Part shown: piece after piece, positions 31,370-39,920 of the stretch
How positions within the stretch are numbered: position 1 is the first letter of the stretch
How the letters are laid out: each line of letters opens with the position of its first letter
Source: Denitratisoma oestradiolicum
GTDB lineage: Bacteria > Pseudomonadota > Gammaproteobacteria > Burkholderiales > Rhodocyclaceae
NCBI RefSeq assembly: GCF_902813185.1
Contig: NZ_LR778301.1
Coordinates: 1,426,001 to 1,490,000, forward strand
Direction of reading: 5' to 3'
DNA length: 64,000 nt
Program-made: the position numbers and the translations under genes
The notes under the pieces: model-generated
The model's input: only the letters and a program-made list of their open reading frames with translations
Databases searched by the model: none
Told to the model about the DNA's origin: nothing

Positions 31370-33741
31370 GCGCGGTGCTCGGCAATGCCCAAGACGCGAG
31401 TCTGACCGACGTCAGCAGTCGTCTGGCCTTTTTCAAGAACCTCCAGACGGTCACTAACAGGATTCATGCCACGTCCAATGTGGATGAAATCATGCTGGAG
31501 TTGTCCCAGGACATCTGCAGCCTGTTCAACGCTGATCGTCTGACCCTTTATGCGGTGGGCGAGGACAAGGCTTCGATTGTTTCCAAGCTCAAGACCGGGC
31601 TGAATTCTTTCAAGGATCTGAAGCTTCCAATCACCGATCAGAGCGTTGCCGGCTATGTGGCCTTGTCGAAACGGGTGGTGAATGTCACAGATGTCTACGA
31701 CGAGGCCGAGTTGAGGTCCATCCACCCCAGCCTGCGTTTCCTGCAGGAAGTGGATAAGCGAACCGGCTACCGAACCAAGCAGATGCTGGTGGCTCCCATC
31801 GTGGACCAGTCCAATGGTGAGCTGTTGGGCGTGGTCCAGATCATCAACAGCAAGGCGGGGGCACCCTTCGCGCAAGTGGCCGAGGAAGGGGTACGGGGTC
31901 TCTGCGAAACGCTTGCCATCGCCTTTACTCAGCGCAACAAACCCGCCACACTGGTCCGTTCAAAATACGATTTCCTGGTGGCGGATGCGGTGGTGACCGC
32001 CGATGAACTGGACTTGGCCAAGCGAACGGCTCGCAAGGACAGTCGTAGCATCGAGGACATCCTGGTTGAACAGTTCCAGGTCAAGCTTCCGGTTCTGGGT
32101 TTGGCACTGTCGAAATTCTTCAATATTCCTTACGAGCCCCACAATCCGGAGCGCATGAAGCCGGTGGATTTGCTGAAGAATCTCAAGCGGGAATACCTTG
32201 AGCAGAACCAGTGGGCGCCGGTTGACGACACGGCTGAAGGCATACTGGTCGTTTGCCTGGATCCGGAGCAGGTGAAGGGCTCCCGTGTTGTCAATAACGT
32301 TTTCCCCCGCTCCAAAATTGCCTACCGGGTCACCACCAACCGGGAGTTCAAGGAAACGCTGGATTCCCTGTTCGGTGCCAAGGGGAGTGCGGAAATGGAC
32401 TCCACTTCGGTGGGGGACATGCTGTCCGGCATGGACGAGGGAGAGGATACTGACTCTACGGCTGAGGATGTCTCCGCCGCAGCGGACAACGAGCTGGTGA
32501 AACTCGTCAACAAGATCATCATCGATGCCTACCAGCAAGGTGTCTCGGATATTCATGTGGAGCCCTACCCAGGCAAGGAAAAGACCCTGATCCGCTTCCG
32601 CAAGGATGGCTCCTTGCAGAAATACGTGGAAATTCCCGCGACCTATCGCAATGCCATCGTGGCGCGGATCAAGATCATGTGCGACCTGGATATTGCCGAG
32701 CGGCGCCGGCCCCAGGATGGCAAGATCAAGTTCAAGAAATTCGGTCCCCTGGACATCGAACTGCGGGTGGCCACCATACCTTCCGCCGGCGGTGTCGAGG
32801 ATGTGGTGATGCGGATTCTCGCCGCCGGTGAGCCCATACCCCTGGACAAGCTGGGGGTGCTGCCGACCAACCTGGAACGGCTCAAGAGTGCCGTCAGCAA
32901 ACCCTACGGATTGTTTTTCGTCTGTGGTCCGACGGGTTCCGGCAAGACCACCACACTCCATTCGGTACTGAGTTATCTCAATACCCCGGACACCAAGATA
33001 TGGACTGCCGAGGACCCGGTGGAAATTACCCAGAAGGGCTTGCGCCAGGTCCAGGTCAACAAGAAGGCCGGCCTCGACTTCGCGGTCGTCATGAAGGCCT
33101 TCCTGCGGGCAGATCCAGACATCATCATGGTGGGGGAAATGCGCGATGCCGAAACCACGGGTATCGGTATCGAGGCTTCCCTGACGGGTCACCTGGTCTT
33201 CGCCACCCTGCACACCAACAGCGCGCCGGAATCCATTATCCGTCTGCTGGATATGGGCATGGACCCCTTCAACTTCTCCGATGCCCTGTTGGGCATCCTG
33301 GCCCAGCGTCTGGCCAAGCGCCTCTGCGGCAAGTGCAAGGAAGCCTATGTGCCCGATGATGAGGAAATGCGGCTCTTCCTGGCGGAGTACTCCCAGGAAT
33401 TGCTCAATACGGAAACCTACAAGCGGGACCAGGGGGCTGCTCAGGTGGTTCTGCGTCAGCGCTTGCTGAAGGATTATGGCAAGGATGGAAATTTTTCCAT
33501 GTTCCATCCCAAAGGTTGTCCAGAGTGCAACAACACGGGTTACAAGGGCCGGGTGGGCCTGCACGAACTCATGTTGGGCTCCGATGCCGTCAAAAAATTG
33601 ATTCAGGAACACGCCCGGGTAGCCGAGCTTGTGGCACAGGCCCTAGAGGACGGTATGTTGACCCTGAAGATGGACGGCATGGAGAAGGTATTGCAAGGGA
33701 TCACCGATATGAAGCAGGTGCGGGCTGTCTGTATCAAGTAA
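31366..33741 (+). CDS. GspE/PilB-type secretion ATPase with N-terminal GAF domain
   Basis: The 791-residue protein begins with a GAF domain (about 15-180: FNADRLTLYAVGEDK, MLVAPIVDQSNGELLGVVQIINSK). A T2SSE_N-like domain follows (about 200-330), then the GspE/PilB motor. Walker A is GPTGSGKTTTLHS with Lys about 527; DPDIIMVGEMRDAET is Walker B. TGHLVFATLHTNSA is the His box. The zinc motif is CGKCKEAY ... CPECNNTGY. The T2SSE_N part lacks the RLGxx motif known for c-di-GMP binding in MshE. A GAF sensor at the front of a pilus ATPase is unusual. ATG 31366 overlaps the upstream stop. Confidence 0.94.
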   Translation: MSAVLGNAQDASLTDVSSRLAFFKNLQTVTNRIHATSNVDEIMLELSQDICSLFNADRLTLYAVGEDKASIVSKLKTGLNSFKDLKLPITDQSVAGYVALSKRVVNVTDVYDEAELRSIHPSLRFLQEVDKRTGYRTKQMLVAPIVDQSNGELLGVVQIINSKAGAPFAQVAEEGVRGLCETLAIAFTQRNKPATLVRSKYDFLVADAVVTADELDLAKRTARKDSRSIEDILVEQFQVKLPVLGLALSKFFNIPYEPHNPERMKPVDLLKNLKREYLEQNQWAPVDDTAEGILVVCLDPEQVKGSRVVNNVFPRSKIAYRVTTNREFKETLDSLFGAKGSAEMDSTSVGDMLSGMDEGEDTDSTAEDVSAAADNELVKLVNKIIIDAYQQGVSDIHVEPYPGKEKTLIRFRKDGSLQKYVEIPATYRNAIVARIKIMCDLDIAERRRPQDGKIKFKKFGPLDIELRVATIPSAGGVEDVVMRILAAGEPIPLDKLGVLPTNLERLKSAVSKPYGLFFVCGPTGSGKTTTLHSVLSYLNTPDTKIWTAEDPVEITQKGLRQVQVNKKAGLDFAVVMKAFLRADPDIIMVGEMRDAETTGIGIEASLTGHLVFATLHTNSAPESIIRLLDMGMDPFNFSDALLGILAQRLAKRLCGKCKEAYVPDDEEMRLFLAEYSQELLNTETYKRDQGAAQVVLRQRLLKDYGKDGNFSMFHPKGCPECNNTGYKGRVGLHELMLGSDAVKKLIQEHARVAELVAQALEDGMLTLKMDGMEKVLQGITDMKQVRAVCIK

Positions 33742-33748
33742 ATCCATC

Positions 33749-35374
33749 GTGCATACCCCGGATGACCTGATCCACCGCCTGGAGCAACTGAACGAGGTAG
33801 GGGCGGCCCTCTCGAAGGAGCGGGATATCAACCGTCTGCTGGAGCATATCCTGCTGGCGGCGAAGACCATCACCCATGCCGATGGGGGGACCCTTTACCG
33901 GGTGACCGAGGATGGTCAGCACCTGCGCTTTGAAATCATGCGTACCGACTCCCTGGGGATCGCTCTTGGCGGTACTACCGGCAACGGGATATCCCTGCCC
34001 GACTTGCCTCTGGTGGACGAGTACGGCAAGCCCAATAATGCGATGGTAGCGGCCTACTCAGCCATCAACGAGAAGACCGTCAATATCGCCGACGCCTACA
34101 CGGAAGCCGGCTTCGACTTCACCGGCACCCGCAAGTTCGACGACAAGACCGGCTACCGTTCCTGCTCCTTCCTCACTGTGCCGATGAAGAATCACGAGAA
34201 TGAGATCATCGGCGTGCTGCAACTGATCAACGCCATTGATCCTGTTACTGGCGCGGTAGGCACATTCTCCGCAGCGGATCAGCGCCTTGCCGAATCCCTG
34301 GCCTCCCAGGCCGCCATTGCTCTGACCAACCGGCAACTGATCAGCCAGTTGGAAAACCTGTTCGAGTCCTTCATTGATCTGATCAATCTGGCGATTGACG
34401 AGAAGTCACCCTATACCGGTGGCCATTGCCAGCGGGTGCCGGCCCTGACCATGATGCTGGCGGAGGCCGTGAATGCTACCGAGGAAGGTCCCCTGGCGGA
34501 CTTTCACATGTCCGAACGGGACCGCTACGAACTGAAGATCGCCGGGCTGCTCCACGATTGCGGCAAGGTGACCACGCCAGTCCATGTGGTGGATAAGGCC
34601 ACAAAACTGGAAACCCTGTTCGATCGTATCCATCTGGTGGACACCCGCTTCGAGGTGTTGAAACGGGATGCCGAGACCCGGATGTTGAGACAGTTGTTGG
34701 TCATAACCGATCCGGCCACCCAGGCGGAGGCTCAGGCAGCCCTGGCTCGGGAATGGGCACTTCTCGACGAGGAACGGGCTTTCCTGCACCGCGTCAATGT
34801 GGGCGGCGAAGCCATGAAACCCGAGGATCAGCAGCGGGTCCGTGATATCGGCACCGGTCACCACTGGCGGAACGCCGATGGGGAGGAGGTGCCATTCTTG
34901 TCGGAGGACGAAATTGAGAACCTCACCATCCGGGCAGGCACCCTGACCCAGACCGAACGGGAGGTGATCAATCATCACATCGTGGCCACCATCAGAATGC
35001 TGGAGCAATTGCCCTGGCCCAAGCATCTGCGCAATGTGCCCGAATATGCCGGCGGCCACCATGAGCGTATGGACGGCAAGGGCTACCCCAAGGGCCTGAC
35101 CCGGGAACAGATGTCGATCCAGGCCCGCATCATGGGCATCGCCGATATCTTCGAGGCGCTGACGGCAAGAGATCGCCCCTACAAGCCCGGCATGAAGCTG
35201 TCCCAGGCGATTTCCATCCTGGGCAACTTTGCCCGGAATGGCCACATTGATCCGGATCTGTTCGAGGTCTTCGTTCGGCAGGGCGTGTTCAAACAATATG
35301 CTGAGCGTTATATGGACCCGAGTCAGATCGATGCGGTCGATCTGGATAAAGTATTTAGCAGCGTATCGAGCTGA
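33749..35374 (+). CDS. GAF plus HD-GYP c-di-GMP phosphodiesterase
   Basis: The 541-residue protein has a GAF domain (about 10-190; GGTLYRVTEDG, FLTVPMKNHENEIIGVLQLINA) followed by an HD-GYP domain. The HD pair is LLHDCGKVTTP; HHERMDGKGYPKGL carries GYP. An insertion of about 130 residues lies between the HD and GYP parts. It should hydrolyse c-di-GMP under control of a small ligand. The GTG at 33749 follows the ATPase stop by seven bases with a weak ribosome site. It is the last gene of the signalling run; pilA follows with its own promoter. Confidence 0.93.
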   Translation: MHTPDDLIHRLEQLNEVGAALSKERDINRLLEHILLAAKTITHADGGTLYRVTEDGQHLRFEIMRTDSLGIALGGTTGNGISLPDLPLVDEYGKPNNAMVAAYSAINEKTVNIADAYTEAGFDFTGTRKFDDKTGYRSCSFLTVPMKNHENEIIGVLQLINAIDPVTGAVGTFSAADQRLAESLASQAAIALTNRQLISQLENLFESFIDLINLAIDEKSPYTGGHCQRVPALTMMLAEAVNATEEGPLADFHMSERDRYELKIAGLLHDCGKVTTPVHVVDKATKLETLFDRIHLVDTRFEVLKRDAETRMLRQLLVITDPATQAEAQAALAREWALLDEERAFLHRVNVGGEAMKPEDQQRVRDIGTGHHWRNADGEEVPFLSEDEIENLTIRAGTLTQTEREVINHHIVATIRMLEQLPWPKHLRNVPEYAGGHHERMDGKGYPKGLTREQMSIQARIMGIADIFEALTARDRPYKPGMKLSQAISILGNFARNGHIDPDLFEVFVRQGVFKQYAERYMDPSQIDAVDLDKVFSSVSS

Positions 35375-35456
35375 CAATTTTTGTCACATTTGTTGCTTCC
35401 ATGGATAGTCTGGTGAAGGTCAAGTCTGAATACCGCTTATGGCAAGGGGGCATATG

Positions 35457-35971
<515 letters not shown>

Positions 35972-35987
35972 TCGCTGGTTCTTATAG

Positions 35988-36017
35988 AAAGCCCCAGCCT
36001 AGCTGGGGCTTTTTTTT
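35988..36017 (+). terminator. Intrinsic terminator after pilA
   Basis: AAAGCCCCAGC, a three-base loop (CTA) and GCTGGGGC followed by eight T residues. It is a textbook rho-independent terminator, 16 bases after the pilA stop, and isolates high-level pilA transcription from the next gene. Confidence 0.93.
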
Positions 36018-36029
36018 GTGGTGTATAGC

Positions 36030-37991
36030 ATGCCGTGCATATTGCGATATTGGGGCCTGATCGCCATTCTGTTTCTGACCTGTTTGGGCTATTGGGGAGG
36101 CTTGAACGGTTCTTTTTATTTTGATGACTACGGGCAGATCGTTTGGAACGCCGGTCTGACCATGCGGGAGCTCAGTTGGGAAGAGCTTCTGGCAGCAGCA
36201 ACTTCCTCCAATGCAGGTCCTCTGGGTCGCCCTGTTGCCATGGGCAGCTTTGCCTTGGAGCAGTTCTTTCTCGGAGTGACACCTTACCATTTCAAACTAG
36301 TTAACTTGCTCATCCATTTGATGAACGTTGTCCTGCTGGCTTTTCTAACTACAGAGCTGGTGCGGGCCACCCATGGTGAATCAAAGGAAAGTACGCAGCG
36401 GAAGTTTCGATATTCAGAAATCGTTCTGATTTTGACGGTCACGGCCTGGTGGGCCTTCCATCCTCTGGGAGTAACGGGGGTGCTGTACATTGTGCAGCGT
36501 ATGACCAGCCTTTCCATGCTGTTCTCTCTGATTGCCCTATGGGGCTATCTTTGGGGACGCAACAAGTCGCTGGAGTCGGGGAATATAAGTTACCTGCTCT
36601 TTGCTGTAACGGTTTTGGTTTTTGGGGGGCTTTTCTCGATACTGACGAAAGAGAACGGTGCCTTGACTTTCGGATTTGCCTGGTTGATCGAGATATTTGT
36701 GCTGCGCTTCAGGAGCGCGAACGTCAGACAGGAAAGGTTTCTGCGTGCTATCGGTATATTGGCGCCCATTCTGGTATTTTTGGTGGGCTTGGTTTTCTGG
36801 TGGACCCACCCGGACTGGTTGAGTAGCGCCTATGCGGACCGTAGTTTTACTTTAGAGCAGCGTCTTCTGACCGAAGCACGGGTGGGCTGGTTTTACTTGC
36901 GCCAGATTGTGCTTCCCAGCAGTGCTGCCTTGGGTCTTTACCATGATGGGTTTCCCGTTTCTTCAAGCCTATGGCAACCGTGGACGACGGTTCTTGCCAT
37001 CCTGGGGCACGCGTTGCTTTGTACACTGGGTTGGCGACTGCGTAAGAGTCATCCGCTGGTGGCTTTCGGGATTGCGTGGTTCTATATGGGGCATGCGGTA
37101 GAGTCGACAATCATTCCGCTTGAGCTGGTTTTTGAACATCGCAACTATCTACCCCAATATGGGGTTCTGCTTGCCCTTGTTTCCCTATTGACCTGGAGTG
37201 GATCGTTTTTTTTGAAAACACGGATAATGCTCCTGGGAGGTCTTATCTTTCTTTCTCTAGCCACTACCGCCCTGCGAACTCAGGCTATGGGAGAGCGAAT
37301 CGCTTATCCGGTATATGAGGCCGTTCGGCATCCAGAGTCGTCCCGTGCCAATTTTGATGCGGGGTTGATCGTTGCCGGAGCAATCGGCCAAGACAAGAAA
37401 TTGGCCATTGAGTACTACGAGCAGTCAAGGCAGTTTTTCGATCGTTCCCGCAGTGCTGATCCACATACCCTGGCTCCATTTGTTGGCATGATGAAACTCT
37501 CGTCCGCGAGTGGAGTGCCTTACCCGGCTGATTATCTGGATGAGTTCAAGCAGCGTCTGCGTGAGGGGCTTCCCCCAAGGGCAACCAGCTTCCTTCCAAG
37601 AATCCTGGGGGAACAACTATCGGCATCTAAGCCGATCTTCTCGATTGAGGAAGGAGCCCAAATTTACCAGGCAGCGATAGAAAATCCATTATTGAACGGT
37701 TATGCCCGGGCCTGCTGGGAGGCAGGTTATGGTTTGTTCCTATTCAATATTGTGGGCGACCATGCTAGTGGTTTGATCGCTATGCGTGCCGCTGTAGCCG
37801 ATGCTCCAAGTCATGCTGATTTGTGGGTATTTTTGGCGGCGATGTTGATATCGTCAGGCGATGCTATGGCTGCCGAGAATGCTATCAATGAGGCTACAAG
37901 ACATGACGAGAAAGGCTATTCACGTGATGATCTGATTAAATTGCGACAAGGCCTCGAATTGCTGAAGAGTGGTAAAAATGTCGTGCGATAA
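36030..37991 (+). CDS. TMTC-like GT-C membrane glycosyltransferase with C-terminal TPR-like region
   Basis: The 653-residue protein has about ten membrane helices in residues 1-410. After the first helix comes FYFDDYGQIVWN, the acidic-pair motif typical of GT-C transferases of the TMTC/O-mannosyl type. WWAFHPLGVTGVLYIVQRM resembles the second conserved loop. The last 240 residues are soluble, alpha-helical and TPR-like (IEYYEQSRQFFDRSRS). Placement directly after pilA suggests pilin or surface-protein glycosylation with a polyprenyl-phosphate sugar donor. ATG 36030 is preferred to a GTG at 36018, which abuts the terminator. Base composition looks more AT-rich than flanking genes. Confidence 0.75.
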   Translation: MPCILRYWGLIAILFLTCLGYWGGLNGSFYFDDYGQIVWNAGLTMRELSWEELLAAATSSNAGPLGRPVAMGSFALEQFFLGVTPYHFKLVNLLIHLMNVVLLAFLTTELVRATHGESKESTQRKFRYSEIVLILTVTAWWAFHPLGVTGVLYIVQRMTSLSMLFSLIALWGYLWGRNKSLESGNISYLLFAVTVLVFGGLFSILTKENGALTFGFAWLIEIFVLRFRSANVRQERFLRAIGILAPILVFLVGLVFWWTHPDWLSSAYADRSFTLEQRLLTEARVGWFYLRQIVLPSSAALGLYHDGFPVSSSLWQPWTTVLAILGHALLCTLGWRLRKSHPLVAFGIAWFYMGHAVESTIIPLELVFEHRNYLPQYGVLLALVSLLTWSGSFFLKTRIMLLGGLIFLSLATTALRTQAMGERIAYPVYEAVRHPESSRANFDAGLIVAGAIGQDKKLAIEYYEQSRQFFDRSRSADPHTLAPFVGMMKLSSASGVPYPADYLDEFKQRLREGLPPRATSFLPRILGEQLSASKPIFSIEEGAQIYQAAIENPLLNGYARACWEAGYGLFLFNIVGDHASGLIAMRAAVADAPSHADLWVFLAAMLISSGDAMAAENAINEATRHDEKGYSRDDLIKLRQGLELLKSGKNVVR

Positions 37992-38859
37992 AACTGTTTC
38001 TATTGTTATTCCAGCCAAGAATGAAGGTCGTGCCCTTGGAGAGTTGCTCTCCCGATTGCGGGACTTGAAAATCATTGCCGAGGTCATCGTCGTGGACGAT
38101 GGTTCCAGCGACGATACGGCGCAGCTTGCTGAGGCCGCTGGCGCTACCGTGATCCGTCATCCCTATTCCATGGGGAACGGCGCCGCCATCAAGTCGGGTG
38201 CCCGCCGTGCCAGTGGTGAAATTATCGTCTTCATGGATGGCGATGGGCAGCACCAACCCGAGGACATTCCGAGGTTGTTGGCCAAAATGGAAGAGGGCTA
38301 TGAAATGGTGGTGGGTGCCCGTACCACCGTCAGTTCCCAGGCGGGCCTGCACCGGGCGGCCGCCAATGGTTTTTACAACCGATTCGCCAGTTGGATGGTG
38401 GGGCAGCCGATCCTGGATTTGACCTCCGGATTTCGCGCCGTCCGGGCCAGCAAGTTCCGCCGTTTCCTGTTCTTGCTGCCCAACGGCTTCTCCTATCCCA
38501 CCACCATCACCATGTCATTCTTTCGAACCGGTCTGCCGGTGGCCTATCTGCCCATCGATGTGAAGAAGCGGATCGGTCGCAGCCATGTTCGGCTGCTGCG
38601 GGATGGGGTGCGCTTCCTGTTGATCATTTTCAAGATTGGTACCCTGTTTTCCCCCATGAAGTTGTTCCTGCCGGTAAGTTTGAGTTTCTTTGGAACCGGG
38701 GTTGCCTATTACATTTATACCTATCTGACTCAGCATCGCTTCACCAACATGAGCGCCTTGCTGCTGATCACCTCGGTGCTGGTGTTCCTGATCGGCCTGG
38801 TTTCGGAACAGATCGCGGCCCTGAATTTCAAGGGCACCGACGATGGGGATGAACTGTAA
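37978..38859 (+). CDS. GT2-family glycosyltransferase (polyprenyl-phosphate type)
   Basis: The 293-residue protein has a GT-A catalytic domain with SIVIPAKNEG, VVDDGSSDDT, and the DXD-like MDGDGQHQPEDI. Two membrane helices lie near the C terminus (SFFGTGVAYYIYTYL and LLLITSVLVFLIGLV). The layout matches DPM1/ArnC/GtrB-like enzymes that load a sugar on undecaprenyl phosphate. It overlaps the upstream GT-C gene by 14 bp, so it may provide that enzyme's lipid-linked donor. ATG 37978 is taken as start; a GTG at 37969 adds three residues. Confidence 0.9.
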   Translation: MSCDKTVSIVIPAKNEGRALGELLSRLRDLKIIAEVIVVDDGSSDDTAQLAEAAGATVIRHPYSMGNGAAIKSGARRASGEIIVFMDGDGQHQPEDIPRLLAKMEEGYEMVVGARTTVSSQAGLHRAAANGFYNRFASWMVGQPILDLTSGFRAVRASKFRRFLFLLPNGFSYPTTITMSFFRTGLPVAYLPIDVKKRIGRSHVRLLRDGVRFLLIIFKIGTLFSPMKLFLPVSLSFFGTGVAYYIYTYLTQHRFTNMSALLLITSVLVFLIGLVSEQIAALNFKGTDDGDEL

Positions 38860-38883
38860 TTTTCTGCTCCCGGGCGCCACAAG

Positions 38884-39918
38884 ATGAAGTTCCTGATCGA
38901 TATCAATCATCCGGCCCATGTGCATTTCTTTCGCCATCCCATGGGGCTGCTGGCGGAGCGTGGGCATGAGCTGATCGTGACCAGCCGGGCCAAGGAAATG
39001 GCCTTGCCTTTGCTGGATGAACTCGGGGTCAGGCATGTGGTGCTCAGCGCCCATAAAGGTGGTGGCCTGCTCGCCCTGGGCCAGGAACTGGTGAGGCGCG
39101 ACTGGGCCTTGTGGCAGGTGGCAAGGCGGGAGCGTCCCGACGCGATGGCTGCCATTGGCGGCACCTTCGTCGCCCATGTGGGCCGTCTTACCGGCATTCC
39201 CAGCCTGGTGTTTTACGACACTGAGAATGCCACCCTGCAAAATGCGATCACCTATCCCTTTGCACGCAGAGTGATCGTGCCACGCTGCTATCAGGGGCAC
39301 CTGCCATCCCATCACGAGCGTTACGACGGCTACCACGAGCTTTCCTATCTGCATCCCAACCGTTTTCAACCCGACCGTGGCTTGGCCGAGCGCAACGGCC
39401 TGGACCCGACCCGGGACAATTTCTTTGTCCGCACGGTGTCGTGGCAGGCCAACCACGATTTGCTGGAGACGGGCTGGAGTGTTTCCCTGTTGCGGCGTCT
39501 GGTGTCCTGGTTGGCGGAGCGCGGCCGGGTACATATCTCCTCGGAAACGCCCCTGCCAGAAGACCTGGCCCCCTTTGCCTACCGGGGTCGGGTGGGGGAC
39601 GTCCATCATCTGATGGCCCATTGCCGCCTGTTCGTCGGCGAAAGCGCCACCATGGCTTCCGAGTGCGCGGTGCTGGGTGTTCCCGCCATTTATGCAGCCC
39701 ATACGGGACGGGGCTATACCGACGAGCAGGAGAGTCGCTACGGTCTGGTTAGCAACCTGCGCCAGTTTCATGCCGATCGACTGATTGATGCTGTTTCTGC
39801 GATATTGCAGCAGCCCGCCAACGTGTGGTCCGAGCGACATGGGCGTCTGTTGGCGGAGACCATCGACGTGGCGAGCTACGTGGCAAACCGCATCGAACAG
39901 CGGGGGGCGGCTCTTTAG
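38884..39918 (+). CDS. DUF354 family protein (GT-B-like fold)
   Basis: The 344-residue protein starts MKFLIDINHPAHVHFFRH and continues with SRAKEMALPLLDELG, the signature of DUF354. Its overall fold resembles UDP-GlcNAc 2-epimerases and GT-B glycosyltransferases. Members are common in archaea and in polysaccharide loci, but an activity has not been firmly set. A C-terminal FVGESATMASECAVLGVPAI matches the sugar-nucleotide-binding loop of that fold. It lies 24 bp after the GT2 gene and two bases before the asparagine-synthase-like gene. Confidence 0.87.
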   Translation: MKFLIDINHPAHVHFFRHPMGLLAERGHELIVTSRAKEMALPLLDELGVRHVVLSAHKGGGLLALGQELVRRDWALWQVARRERPDAMAAIGGTFVAHVGRLTGIPSLVFYDTENATLQNAITYPFARRVIVPRCYQGHLPSHHERYDGYHELSYLHPNRFQPDRGLAERNGLDPTRDNFFVRTVSWQANHDLLETGWSVSLLRRLVSWLAERGRVHISSETPLPEDLAPFAYRGRVGDVHHLMAHCRLFVGESATMASECAVLGVPAIYAAHTGRGYTDEQESRYGLVSNLRQFHADRLIDAVSAILQQPANVWSERHGRLLAETIDVASYVANRIEQRGAAL

Positions 39919-39920
39919 TC

